Made by a program: the position numbers and the translations under genes. 35,366 bases of DNA, taken from the NCBI GenBank assembly GCA_937916515.1, contig CALFSX010000161.1, forward strand, positions 1 to 35,366. The letters are read 5' to 3'. Position 1 is the stretch's first letter; every line of letters starts with the position of its first letter. Positions 27,196 through 35,366 of the stretch are shown one piece after another. A model generated the notes under the pieces. That model ran no database searches, was not told where the DNA came from, and was given only the letters and a program-made list of their open reading frames with translations. The DNA is from an uncultured Planctomycetaceae bacterium. Its GTDB lineage: Bacteria; Planctomycetota; Planctomycetia; Planctomycetales; Planctomycetaceae.

Positions 27196-30100
27196 ATGGC
27201 AATCTCCAAATGGCTCGGCGATCTTGGGCAACAACTGAACCTGAAGCAGCGATCGATCAATCGCAAACGCTTTCGTAAACGTCGGCCCCAGCATCAAGCT
27301 TACTCCGTTTCTTCATTGGAACGCCTGGAATCACGTGAACTACTGACGGCCACACTGGGGTGGGACGGCGATGATTTGCAGATCACCGGATCGGAGGGCA
27401 ATGACTTCATCGCAGTCCAGCAGGATCAACTGGGCCTGAAGGTCTTCACGGAAGACGGCGTCTTTACGGAATACGAAGGTCGGTCTCTGAGTACCGCGTC
27501 ATCCGTAAGCGTGTCTGGCCTTGGCGGCAACGATGTTCTGTTCAGTTACCAAACCAACCTGCCGGTCAGTCTTCACGGTGATGACGGCAACGACTTTCTG
27601 TATTCCGACACCACCAACGATGTGCTTGAAGGCGGTCAGGGGTTCAATTGGATTCAGTCCGGAGACTCACAGGTCACCAGCGACGATGCGTTCGGAATTT
27701 CGGGGTTGGATCTGACGATCACGCCTCAATTTGACGAAGACGGACGCATTGGTCTGCAGGTTGACGCGACGGGCGACGTGGATTTGGCAGGCGCTGCCGT
27801 CGCTGTAACGGGCGGCGCAACTGTGACCGAAGACGGTGTCGCATTGGAAGTGACTGGAGCGATCGCAAACTGGGACGACGCCTTCGGCCTTGCCGAACTG
27901 GATCTGACCAACACCAATCTGACCATAAGTGCCGGCTCTGATGTTAACGATGGCGACGGCTATCGAGTCGATCTAAGTTCCAGCCTGCAGGTGTCCGGTA
28001 CAGACATCGGCATCAGTGGTTCGGTTGACGTTCAGGAAGCCATCACGACCGCGGCCTTCACTGGCAGGGTTGCCAACTGGGACGATGCTTTCGGAATCGT
28101 CGGCCTGGACCTGACGGACAGCCAGCTGCACGTCGTCGCACAAACGGATTTTCAGGGTGCTGGCAGCTTTGAAATCGATGTGCTGGCAGACCTGCACGTC
28201 GAAGGCACTGCCATTGCAGTTTCCGGCAGCGTCGACGTTGAACCGGATCAAATCGATGCCGTGTTCAGCGGATTGGTCGCCAACTGGGACGACGCGTTCG
28301 GGGTTGTCGGCCTAGACTTGAAGAACAGCGAAGTCAACGTCGTCGCATCGTCCGATCGTCAGGAAAGCTATGACTTGCATATTGATCTGCTGGCGGAATT
28401 GCTGGTTGATGACGTCGACATTGATGTTTCCGGCAGCGTGGACATTACGCCGGAAATGATAGATGCCGTCTTCAACGGTTCAATTGACAACTGGGATAAC
28501 GCCTTCGGTATCGACGGACTGGATTTGCTGGACAGCGAAATCGCAGTGCTGGCATTCTCTGATCGTCAAAGCCAAAACGACTTACGAATCGACCTGACAG
28601 GTGACCTGAACATTCAGGGAACGAACGCGCGAGTCGAAGGTTCTATTGATGTCGACCCGGATCGCGTTGAAGGAACATTGACCGGCAGTGTTGCAGCAAA
28701 CTGGGCGAATGCGTTCGGCATCACCGGGCTCACACTGAAGGACACGCGACTCAGCGTCAACGCTGTTAAAGACGAAAACAACGGCAACAGTCTAAGTATT
28801 GGCCTCGACGCAGGGCTGGACGTGGCTGGCACCGACGTTGCCGTAACAGGCGAAGTCGATTTTGACGAAACCGGCATCAGCAGTTCTTTAACCGGTGTGA
28901 TCGCTGGAACATGGACCAGTGCGTTCGGAATTGCTCCACTTCATCTGCATGATACAACCATCAATGTTGCCGGCAGCAACACAGCGGCCGGGTCGGAATT
29001 GTCGCTGGGTGTAACAGCCGGCCTGAACTTGTTTGGCACCGATCTGGGCATCAGCGGCACCGTTGAGGTGACTCCGGAAGAAGTTCATACCACTCTGACC
29101 GGTTCAGTGTCTGGCGAATGGATGGACGCCTTCGGCATCGCGGGTCTCGAACTGCGAAACACGGCATTCACCGTTGGTGCTGACTCAGGTTCGGCTGGTT
29201 TGGACATTGACATCGACACCGATCTAAAGCTGTTCGGCAGCTATATCGGCATGATCGGCAACCTGGACATCAGTCCCACAGGAGTCGATATCAGCTTTTC
29301 ACCGCCGGAGTCATTAAGCTTCACGAATCTTCTGGGCATCGATGGGTTTAGTCTGGACGATGCCGATCTGACAGTGATCGCGGGCGTCGACGGACTTGAA
29401 GTCGCAATCGACTCATCAATCGATTTCGGCAATATCGATATCGCCTTCGAGGGTGTTTTCGCAGTCAGCAGAAGCGGTGTTCGAGCCAATCTGACGGGCC
29501 GCGTGGCTCAGTGGGATAACGCGTTCGAAGTTCCCGGCCTGAATCTGAATGATGTCGTTCTAACGCTCGGTGCCGAATCGGGCAGCGGCACCGCCAGCAT
29601 GTACATCGGCGTCGGAGCAGGCATTGAAATCGGAAGTTCCGAACTTGCTGTCGCTGGGCTTGTCGGCGTTGGAAGCACAGGCTGGGAAGTCGCCTTCCGA
29701 GGCAGCATTGATTCGTTGGCCGGGGATGATGTCATTGACTTCGCCAACACGTTGAATCAGGCGGCTGACCCCAATGCGGCCACCATTCCAGACGGTTCGC
29801 TGGGTGATCTGGAACTGCGAGCCGCCTATATCAACTTTGCTCCGAAAGGCGGAAACGCAGCACTTGGTATTGCCGACGGATTTGGCATCGGAGCCGCCTT
29901 CTACGACGACGGCAAGCTGATCGGCAGTGGCGAATTTATCGTCGATCTGGCGAACGGCGTGTTCGAAGTCGGTCTGGATGTGCCACAATTGAATCTGGGG
30001 CCAATCGAAATTAGCGATGTTCTTGTCGACATTCGACTAGCGCCCAACAATTCGCACTATCACGTGGCTGGCACGGCAGAATTGCTGGGAGCCGAAGTTG

Positions 30101-31020
30101 CCCTCGAAGGAAAGATCTCATCCAACAGCTTTTCACTGCAGGGAAGTGCGGCCGTTGATCTGGCAGGACTGTCGGCTTCGGTTGAATTCATCGTTGACCA
30201 GAACGGTGTTCGCTTTGTAGCAACGTCTGGCGGAGGAGCCGTCAATGCAGTCAAGGACAACTTGACAAGTGGCATCCGAGCTGTGGCCAACGTGGCACAG
30301 GCGGCGATCGATACGGCTCAGGACGGCGTTGATCTGGCCAAGCGAGGAGTCGCGAACCTTGAGGCCGATCTTGCAGAAGCTCGTGCCGACGCGCAGGAGA
30401 CCGTAGACAAGATTAAGGCGAACATCGCCAAAGCCAAAGCCGTCGTCGACAGTGCTCTGGCCAGCAGGAATTACTGGAGCAGTCAAAAGTCGTCTCGCTA
30501 TAGAGCTTGGCAAAATGCGAAAAAGAATACCAGTGACGCGAAGTGGTACGATAAGCCTTATTACAAATCGATCGAAGTTGCGAAATACAGCAGCTATGTT
30601 TACGCGGTAGGTGTTCACGCGACAAAGGTTGGCATCTATAATACCGCAAACGCAGCTTACAAAGCGGTTCGCGACGCTGCTGGCTGGGTCCTGGACGCGG
30701 CTGGAGTCGAAGCCAACCCGGAAGTCGTGCGACTGAAAGTGCTTCTTGCCGCCGCTAACCTGGGAGTTGATGCCGCTGAACTCGTTCTGAATGGCGTTGA
30801 AGATGCCAATGCCGGTGTTCTGCAGGCTCTGAATCTGATTGACAGTGTCCGAGTTAACCGCATCACGATTGCTGGCAACGTTTCTGACTTCAGAAATAGC
30901 GGCTTGCGGGTAACACTCGACTACAGCATCGGTGGCCGAGATCATCAGCTGACGTTGAATGCTTCCGCGGACAACCTGATTCAGGAACTCGGCAAAGAAC
31001 TGCTGGCAGCCGTTGTGTAG
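27196..31020 (+). CDS. Large exported repeat protein with planctomycete LExLESRELL signal
   Basis: A 1274-aa protein. The N-terminus is very basic ('NRKRFRKRRPQ') and leads into 'SSLERLESRELLTA', a variant of the planctomycete LEPR/xLL export-associated motif. Residues about 50-160 contain Asp/Gly-rich motifs ('GGNDVLF', 'GDDGNDFLYS', 'NDVLEGGQG') like RTX Ca2+-binding repeats. From about 163 to 838 come ten units of about 62-70 residues marked by 'W-D-x-A-F-G-I-x-G-L-D-L' and 'G-T-x-I-x-V-S-G-S-V-D'. Residues 838-1015 are further beta-rich sequence. Residues 1016-1150 are helical (Ala/Lys/Asp), with a Tyr-rich patch near 1095-1135. No anchor or sorting motif is seen at the C-terminus. I do not recognise the repeat. 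AGGA at 27185-27188 supports the ATG. Confidence 0.85.
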   Translation: MAISKWLGDLGQQLNLKQRSINRKRFRKRRPQHQAYSVSSLERLESRELLTATLGWDGDDLQITGSEGNDFIAVQQDQLGLKVFTEDGVFTEYEGRSLSTASSVSVSGLGGNDVLFSYQTNLPVSLHGDDGNDFLYSDTTNDVLEGGQGFNWIQSGDSQVTSDDAFGISGLDLTITPQFDEDGRIGLQVDATGDVDLAGAAVAVTGGATVTEDGVALEVTGAIANWDDAFGLAELDLTNTNLTISAGSDVNDGDGYRVDLSSSLQVSGTDIGISGSVDVQEAITTAAFTGRVANWDDAFGIVGLDLTDSQLHVVAQTDFQGAGSFEIDVLADLHVEGTAIAVSGSVDVEPDQIDAVFSGLVANWDDAFGVVGLDLKNSEVNVVASSDRQESYDLHIDLLAELLVDDVDIDVSGSVDITPEMIDAVFNGSIDNWDNAFGIDGLDLLDSEIAVLAFSDRQSQNDLRIDLTGDLNIQGTNARVEGSIDVDPDRVEGTLTGSVAANWANAFGITGLTLKDTRLSVNAVKDENNGNSLSIGLDAGLDVAGTDVAVTGEVDFDETGISSSLTGVIAGTWTSAFGIAPLHLHDTTINVAGSNTAAGSELSLGVTAGLNLFGTDLGISGTVEVTPEEVHTTLTGSVSGEWMDAFGIAGLELRNTAFTVGADSGSAGLDIDIDTDLKLFGSYIGMIGNLDISPTGVDISFSPPESLSFTNLLGIDGFSLDDADLTVIAGVDGLEVAIDSSIDFGNIDIAFEGVFAVSRSGVRANLTGRVAQWDNAFEVPGLNLNDVVLTLGAESGSGTASMYIGVGAGIEIGSSELAVAGLVGVGSTGWEVAFRGSIDSLAGDDVIDFANTLNQAADPNAATIPDGSLGDLELRAAYINFAPKGGNAALGIADGFGIGAAFYDDGKLIGSGEFIVDLANGVFEVGLDVPQLNLGPIEISDVLVDIRLAPNNSHYHVAGTAELLGAEVALEGKISSNSFSLQGSAAVDLAGLSASVEFIVDQNGVRFVATSGGGAVNAVKDNLTSGIRAVANVAQAAIDTAQDGVDLAKRGVANLEADLAEARADAQETVDKIKANIAKAKAVVDSALASRNYWSSQKSSRYRAWQNAKKNTSDAKWYDKPYYKSIEVAKYSSYVYAVGVHATKVGIYNTANAAYKAVRDAAGWVLDAAGVEANPEVVRLKVLLAAANLGVDAAELVLNGVEDANAGVLQALNLIDSVRVNRITIAGNVSDFRNSGLRVTLDYSIGGRDHQLTLNASADNLIQELGKELLAAVV

Positions 31021-31053
31021 CCGCACGGATTGCAGCGAAATGCCTCCGCACCA

Positions 31054-31179
31054 AAATGAGAACGTGGTTTAGGTGGGTAGCATTTCATGCCATCTGGGGT
31101 TGGACTGAGCGTACGAAGGAAACCTCGCGGTTCAGGCTGTACCTCGCTCCAACCCCGACCACTCGTCGCGTTCTCATTT
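31054..31179. repeat. Long imperfect inverted repeat
   Basis: The ends aaatgagaacg (31054-31064) and cgttctcattt (31169-31179) are perfect 11-bp complements, and ggggttgga (31096-31104) pairs with tccaacccc (31148-31156). A third short pair is gagcg/cgctc (31107-31111, 31144-31148). The 5' side has an extra ~20 nt containing a small hairpin (gcat-ttc-atgc). It could be a small inverted-repeat element or a structured 3' RNA end of the large gene. Confidence 0.5.
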
Positions 31180-31201
31180 AGACAAGGGGCCGTCTATTCG
31201 A

Positions 31202-31235
31202 AAGACTCTCGCCGTTGAAACGTCGAGAGTCTTTT
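31202..31235 (+). terminator. Terminator-like hairpin after the repeat-protein gene
   Basis: Stem aagactctcg / cgagagtctt (10 bp, perfect) with a 12-nt loop, running into TTTT (31232-31235). The T tract is short and partly in the stem, so strength is uncertain. It lies about 180 nt after the stop at 31020. Confidence 0.55.
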
Positions 31236-31672
31236 GCTGCGCCTCGTATGTATTGTACGTTCGACGTGACTTCAGCCCTGGTTGATCCGACTTTATTCGC
31301 TGCGGCGATAGTCAGAACCTGATGCAGCAATATTCAGCTGCGGATTGATGCCACAGTTGCTGTCTTTCTGCCGTCTTCAAATCGGCACAGCATCGGTCGT
31401 CCCACATACCATCGCAGGGCTGCCCTTCCGGGGTGTCGACACCGTTTGGACATTAATACTGACGGCATGGAAAGACCGTGCTACGTTAAGCAGCGGGCAG
31501 CGATCGAGCGGGCGGGCGGGACTTCGCTTTCAATTTTGATATTTTGCCAGGTGATTGGAGATTGGCCGTCGCGGAGCGTGCGTTGCTGCGTTAAACCTTA
31601 TCGTGGTCTCTTGCGTATTCAACGTTGGCGATGCGATTTGATGATGGTTTCAATTACTGACGAAAGCTGTGC

Positions 31673-32935
31673 GTGTCGCGATCTTCAGATGTGGTTAGAT
31701 TAATTCTGTTGGTGTCGTGTGCTCATGCTCTTGTACATTTGCTGGAGCTGTCGGTTGCCAGTGTTGAACAGGTGATTTCGGCTGAGTTCTGGTTCTCAAT
31801 GGATCAATCCGGTTGGTTGGGCACGGCCATGCGATTGCCGTATGGCATTGGAGCGTTCTTTGCCGGGTTGCTGGCAGATCGTTTCGGCGAAAAGCGGATA
31901 CTGGTGTTGTATCTATTGGGAGCCGCCTTGGTTTCGGCTTCGTTTTCGTTCATTGGCGGAGCCGACATCGTTTACGGACAGATGTTTGCTTTGGGCGCCT
32001 TTGCCAGCATGTATCATCCGGCGGGATTGGCGTTGCTGGCTAATGAAACTCGTCTATCCGAACGTTCTCGCGCGTTGGGTATTCATGGAGTTCTGGGCTC
32101 GTTGGGAATCGCTTCCGCTCCGTTTATCGCGGGCTTGATGTTGTCGATTCGTCCCAACGACTGGCGAGGCTATTACATGCTGTTGGGCGTGATCAGCGGC
32201 GTTTTGGGGCTGTTGATCTGGTGGTTGCTGAAGCCTGCGGGCAATGGAGCCCCCGAACGCACGGATTCGGTGTTGAAGAATGTTTCTGGCCAAGGAGCTT
32301 ATGCAACTGACCTGAAGTTTCAGATTGTTCCGTACTCGTTGTTGGTGTCGGGAACCGCGTTGTCTGGAGTTGTCTACGGCGGAGTGCTGCACTTTCTGCC
32401 ACGATACCTGAAAGAAGGCGGAACACTTTCGCAGCTGGAAGCCGCGTTTAGTCTGCACATTCCTGAAGCAGCGATGGGCAATTATGCGGCCGCATTGGCG
32501 TTGGTGTGTGGAGCGTTGGGGCAATGGTTGGCTGGTCGAATGGCCAGGCCTGTAACATTGCCGCGACTTCTGTCGGTTGTCTATGCGTTGAATATTCCAT
32601 TTCTGGTGTGGATGACGTTTGCAGAAGGCGGCTATCGTTTGGTGGCGGCCTGTCTGTGGGCGTTCGTTCACTTTATGAACCAACCGCTTTACAACAGTTT
32701 GATTCCGGAATTTCTGCCAAGAAACAGACGCAGTGTCGGCTTTGGGTTCAGCAACATGATGGGCTTTGGTGTCGGAGCTATGGGGCCACCAGTGATCGCG
32801 ATGTTCGATGAACGTTTTGCAGATTACACATACAGCTATTCGGCTCTGGCACTGCTTGCATTTTTAGCGGCCCTGCTTCCTCTGCCGCTGATGTCACTGC
32901 GATTTGCTGAACGCGAACAGGAAGATGCGGCGTAA
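31673..32935 (+). CDS. Major facilitator superfamily transporter
   Basis: A 420-aa integral membrane protein with about 12 hydrophobic segments. The loop 'GLLADRFGEKR' between TM2 and TM3 matches the MFS motif A (G-x-x-x-D-R-x-G-x-R/K). Two six-helix halves are joined by a polar linker near residues 185-215. The overall look, with 'ASMYHPAGLALL' and 'GIHGVLGSLGIASAPFIAG', resembles the FSR (fosmidomycin resistance) branch of MFS, but the substrate cannot be told from sequence. The start is the GTG at 31673; no Shine-Dalgarno is clear and no ATG in a better place is available before TM1. It stands alone on the plus strand. Confidence 0.88.
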   Translation: MSRSSDVVRLILLVSCAHALVHLLELSVASVEQVISAEFWFSMDQSGWLGTAMRLPYGIGAFFAGLLADRFGEKRILVLYLLGAALVSASFSFIGGADIVYGQMFALGAFASMYHPAGLALLANETRLSERSRALGIHGVLGSLGIASAPFIAGLMLSIRPNDWRGYYMLLGVISGVLGLLIWWLLKPAGNGAPERTDSVLKNVSGQGAYATDLKFQIVPYSLLVSGTALSGVVYGGVLHFLPRYLKEGGTLSQLEAAFSLHIPEAAMGNYAAALALVCGALGQWLAGRMARPVTLPRLLSVVYALNIPFLVWMTFAEGGYRLVAACLWAFVHFMNQPLYNSLIPEFLPRNRRSVGFGFSNMMGFGVGAMGPPVIAMFDERFADYTYSYSALALLAFLAALLPLPLMSLRFAEREQEDAA

Positions 32936-33199
32936 CTTCACGTCGTGAAACGCATCCGGCTTTTGTGCTCACGCGTTTGCCTTTCTGAATCGTTCAGCAT
33001 TGGCAATCTGTTCAGGTCTGGAAATGCTACCTTGGCCTGGCAGCATCTCAGGGGGGAAACCCGTCCGATAACGCTGCTGAACTGCAACTTGACGATTGTT
33101 GCGAAATATGAACGCAAGTGGCAAAGTTGTTCTTCGATCACTTTTGAAGTGATCCGAAAGCACGTGAGGCAACAACCTTTTGCCAGATCGAAGTTCAGA

Positions 33200-34114
33200 A
33201 TGTCGGAATCGACAGCAATACAATTTTTACCATTCCTGAAAGCAAACGTTCGGCGTGTTTTCTGCTCTGAGTACTTTCGTGTCATGTTTATTCTGGCATG
33301 GGGCACTTGCGTTATATCTACGTGGCTTTGGGAAGTGAACTTTGGGTTGCAGACCCACACTGACTCTAAAGCGGCAGTTGGCATTAGCTGGCCAACCGAC
33401 TGTGATATCCTGCGTTCACCAACGGCGCCCACGCTGCTGTTGTTTGTGCATCCCCATTGTTCGTGCACCAGGGCAACGGTAACAGAACTTTCGCGTCTGC
33501 TTTCTGAGGGCCTTCCACGAAAAAGCACAATCGCAAGGCCATTGGTGCTGGTTGTGGCCACCATCCCTGAGACGGGGGCTGAAGACTGGCCGGAAACCGC
33601 AAATGTTCTGGCTGCGGCGGCTTTGTCTGATCGTGATTTGATTGTAGATCGGGGCGGCATATTTGCGGATCAATTTGGAGTTGTTACCAGCGGAACAGTG
33701 ATGCTGTTTGACACTGCTGGTCACAGTATATTTCTGGGAGGGATTACCGCTTCCAGAGGACATGTGGGCGAGAATTCCGGACTTGCCACTTTAAAAAATC
33801 TGTTAAACGGTAAAGCTACTTCCGGCGATAGAAACCTGCCGGTGTTTGGCTGTCGCTTATGCCTTCCTGACGAGGAGGTGAACGTTCGAAGCAGTGATGC
33901 GGAAATCGGTCAGAAACAACCTGGAATGGAAAATCAAGAGTTTTCCGTTACTGAGTCTGCATCCAATGTGACATCAGCATGTCATGATCACATGACGTCT
34001 GGAGCGCATCGCATCACGCAATTTTCCGGGGCGCCGTTTCTGTGCCATTTTGTTTTGTCTCCCCATTCGGCTCATCGGTCTGCAACGTTGTCCATTGAAA
34101 GGAAACGATCATGA
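33200..34114 (+). CDS. RedB-like thioredoxin-fold membrane protein
   Basis: About 304 aa from the ATG at 33200; the open frame extends up to 32945 but the extra residues are low quality. ATG 33284 is another option. A TM helix at about 28-48 ('VMFILAWGTCVISTWLW') is followed by a thioredoxin-like domain: 'TLLLFVHPHCSCTRATVTEL' with C87-S-C89, 'LIVDRGGIFADQFGVVTSG', 'VMLFDTAGHSIFLGGITASR' and 'GHVGENSGLATL', then 'VFGCRLC' (C218-x-x-C221). This matches the family annotated RedB in planctomycetes and some proteobacteria, whose reaction is not established. About 85 further residues, rich in Ser and His, extend beyond the family core. The stop overlaps the next gene's start (ATGA), so a functional link with the kinase is likely. 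Confidence 0.75.
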   Translation: MSESTAIQFLPFLKANVRRVFCSEYFRVMFILAWGTCVISTWLWEVNFGLQTHTDSKAAVGISWPTDCDILRSPTAPTLLLFVHPHCSCTRATVTELSRLLSEGLPRKSTIARPLVLVVATIPETGAEDWPETANVLAAAALSDRDLIVDRGGIFADQFGVVTSGTVMLFDTAGHSIFLGGITASRGHVGENSGLATLKNLLNGKATSGDRNLPVFGCRLCLPDEEVNVRSSDAEIGQKQPGMENQEFSVTESASNVTSACHDHMTSGAHRITQFSGAPFLCHFVLSPHSAHRSATLSIERKRS

Positions 34115-35366
34115 CCGCTGAACAAAGCTACGTCGCAAACGCACGGCTGATTCACGTTGGCACGGATCGCATGTTTGCCAAAGTAATGCTGTTGCAGTGG
34201 ATTGCCGGCATCGTCATGGCATACTTTGTGTCCCCTGCAACGTGGGATGGTGCAGCCAGTGAATTACATCCGCACGTGATCATGGCCGCCGTTGGCGGTG
34301 GTGTTCTGGCGAGCCTGCCAATCTATCTTGCGTGCAACTTTGCGGGGCGCCTGTCGACTCGTTTGATCATTGCCTGTGCCCAGATGATGTTCAGCAGCCT
34401 GTTGATTCATATTTCGGGCGGACGAATCGAAACGCACTTTCACATCTTCGGTTCATTGGCATTTCTGGCTGCATATCGAGACTGGCGAGTGCTGGTGCCT
34501 GCATCTTTGATTGTGACGGTCGATCACCTTTTACGTGGAATTTGGTGGCCCGAAACGGTTTTTGGTGTCTCTGCTGTATCGATTTGGGTTCCTTTGGAGC
34601 ATGCCGCGTGGGTTGTGTTTGAAGACGTATTCCTGCTGATGACCATCCGGCAAAGCGTTAAGGAAATGCGGCTTCTGGCTGAGCACACCGCGTGTTTGGA
34701 AGCGACCATTGTGGCGGCGGAAGAAAGTGAACATAAAGCGTGTCATGCAAATCTTGCGAAGAGCCAGTTTCTTGCCAACATGAGCCACGAAATTCGCACG
34801 CCACTAAACAGCATTCTGGGATTCAGCAATCTGCTGCTTAAAGACAATGATGTGAGTTCTCCGCAGGAACGTGAGGAATTTCTGACAACGGTAAATCACA
34901 GTGGGAAGCACCTGCTGACGCTTATCAATGATATTCTGGACCTGTCCAAAATTGAATCCGGCCAGTTGACTCTGGAAATTGAAGATTGTTCGCCGCATGA
35001 GGTTATCGTCGATGCTGTATCCTTAATGCGAGTGCGAGCTCTGGAGAAAGGCATTGTCCTAAACTATCGGTGCGATGGGGTGATTCCGGAGACTATCAAA
35101 ACCGATAGCCATCGGCTCAAACAGCTGTTGCTGAATCTTATTGGGAACTCAATCAAGTTCACGGATCAGGGAAGCGTGTTGGTTGTGGCCATTCTGGATA
35201 CCACAAACGAAGAACCACAACTTGTCATTGAAGTTCGCGACACTGGAGTTGGCATCGCCGAAGACAAGTTGGAGCGAATTTTTGAGCCTTTTATGCAGGC
35301 CGACAATTCTGTAACTCGCAAGTACGGCGGAACAGGGCTTGGCCTGGCAATTAGTCGGCGCATCGC
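34111..35366 (+). CDS. Six-TM membrane histidine kinase, 3' end cut by the window
   Basis: 418 codons are present and the gene runs off the window. Six hydrophobic segments occupy residues about 25-180. Between TM3 and the following helices lies 'IETHFHIFGSLAFLAAYRDW' with H109-x-H111, and later D138-H139 ('TVDHLLRG'); a similar H-x-H ... Y-x-D-W ... H pattern occurs in membrane sensor parts of other kinases and diguanylate cyclases. A helix leads to HisKA with H226 ('NMSHEIRTPLNSILGF') and HATPase with 'NLIGNSIKFT', 'DTGVGIAED' and 'GGTGLGLAISRR'. Whether a receiver follows cannot be seen. The ATG overlaps the RedB-like stop (ATGA), preceded by AAAGGAAA. Confidence 0.9.
   Translation, partial: MTAEQSYVANARLIHVGTDRMFAKVMLLQWIAGIVMAYFVSPATWDGAASELHPHVIMAAVGGGVLASLPIYLACNFAGRLSTRLIIACAQMMFSSLLIHISGGRIETHFHIFGSLAFLAAYRDWRVLVPASLIVTVDHLLRGIWWPETVFGVSAVSIWVPLEHAAWVVFEDVFLLMTIRQSVKEMRLLAEHTACLEATIVAAEESEHKACHANLAKSQFLANMSHEIRTPLNSILGFSNLLLKDNDVSSPQEREEFLTTVNHSGKHLLTLINDILDLSKIESGQLTLEIEDCSPHEVIVDAVSLMRVRALEKGIVLNYRCDGVIPETIKTDSHRLKQLLLNLIGNSIKFTDQGSVLVVAILDTTNEEPQLVIEVRDTGVGIAEDKLERIFEPFMQADNSVTRKYGGTGLGLAISRRI

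Larger units (their letters stand above)
31021..31672. other. Intergenic region with hairpins
   Basis: About 650 nt between the repeat protein and the MFS gene. It holds the long imperfect inverted repeat (31054-31179) and the terminator-like hairpin (31202-31235) listed separately. After 31240 I see only short frames without domains or ribosome binding sites; the MFS promoter should lie there. Confidence 0.4.

Noticed and set aside
30132-31026. 297-codon minus-strand frame opposite the surface-protein gene
   Set aside because: Shadow of the plus-strand coding sequence; no domain and no ribosome binding site.
32945-33199. N-terminal extension of the RedB-like frame
   Set aside because: Residues are basic and of random look and precede no signal; the TM segment and domain begin well after the ATG at 33200.

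Overview
The window reads as chromosomal DNA of a planctomycete (Planctomycetota, probably Planctomycetales; genus not determinable). Markers are an ECF sigma factor next to a Ser/Thr kinase with a C-terminal TPR-like half, a very large exported protein opening with a planctomycete 'LExLESRELLTA' motif, a RedB-like CxC protein beside a membrane histidine kinase, many multi-PAS histidine kinases, loosely packed genes and REP-like palindromes.

Layout. 1-1430 is eroded coding DNA: remnants of a surface-repeat protein and of a Ser/Thr kinase. 1617-7419 holds a 1792-aa CheB/CheR/PAS/GAF histidine kinase followed by a lone receiver protein. 7709-10258 (minus) is a CHASE3 hybrid kinase. 10990-12570 holds csrA (58 aa) and a type II NADH dehydrogenase. 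12754-15147 holds three small exported proteins: an EF-hand protein, a Cys-rich protein with a clear terminator, and a lipoprotein on the minus strand. 16000-21421 is a tight three-gene phosphorelay operon (kinase, Rcp1-like receiver, hybrid kinase). 22054-26381 is the ECF sigma/kinase-TPR pair, the second gene split by an in-frame TGA. 26427-26797 is a REP-like palindrome cluster. 27127-31020 is a 21-codon leader ORF and a 1274-aa repeat protein. 31673-32935 is an MFS transporter. 33200 to the window end is a RedB-like protein overlapping a six-TM histidine kinase cut by the window edge.

Signal transduction dominates: five histidine kinases (one partial) and two stand-alone receivers, with no DNA-binding output domain on any receiver. 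Output is therefore probably protein-protein or by phosphotransfer to partners outside the window. Several domains lack key residues: the CheB-like domain lacks its catalytic His, and the first receiver at 16000 has Ser in place of the phospho-acceptor Asp.

The least explained items are the ten-copy ~67-residue 'W-D-x-A-F-G-I-x-G-L' repeat in the surface protein, the in-frame TGA in the kinase-TPR gene, the RedB/six-TM kinase pair, and the leader ORF with a perfect Shine-Dalgarno.
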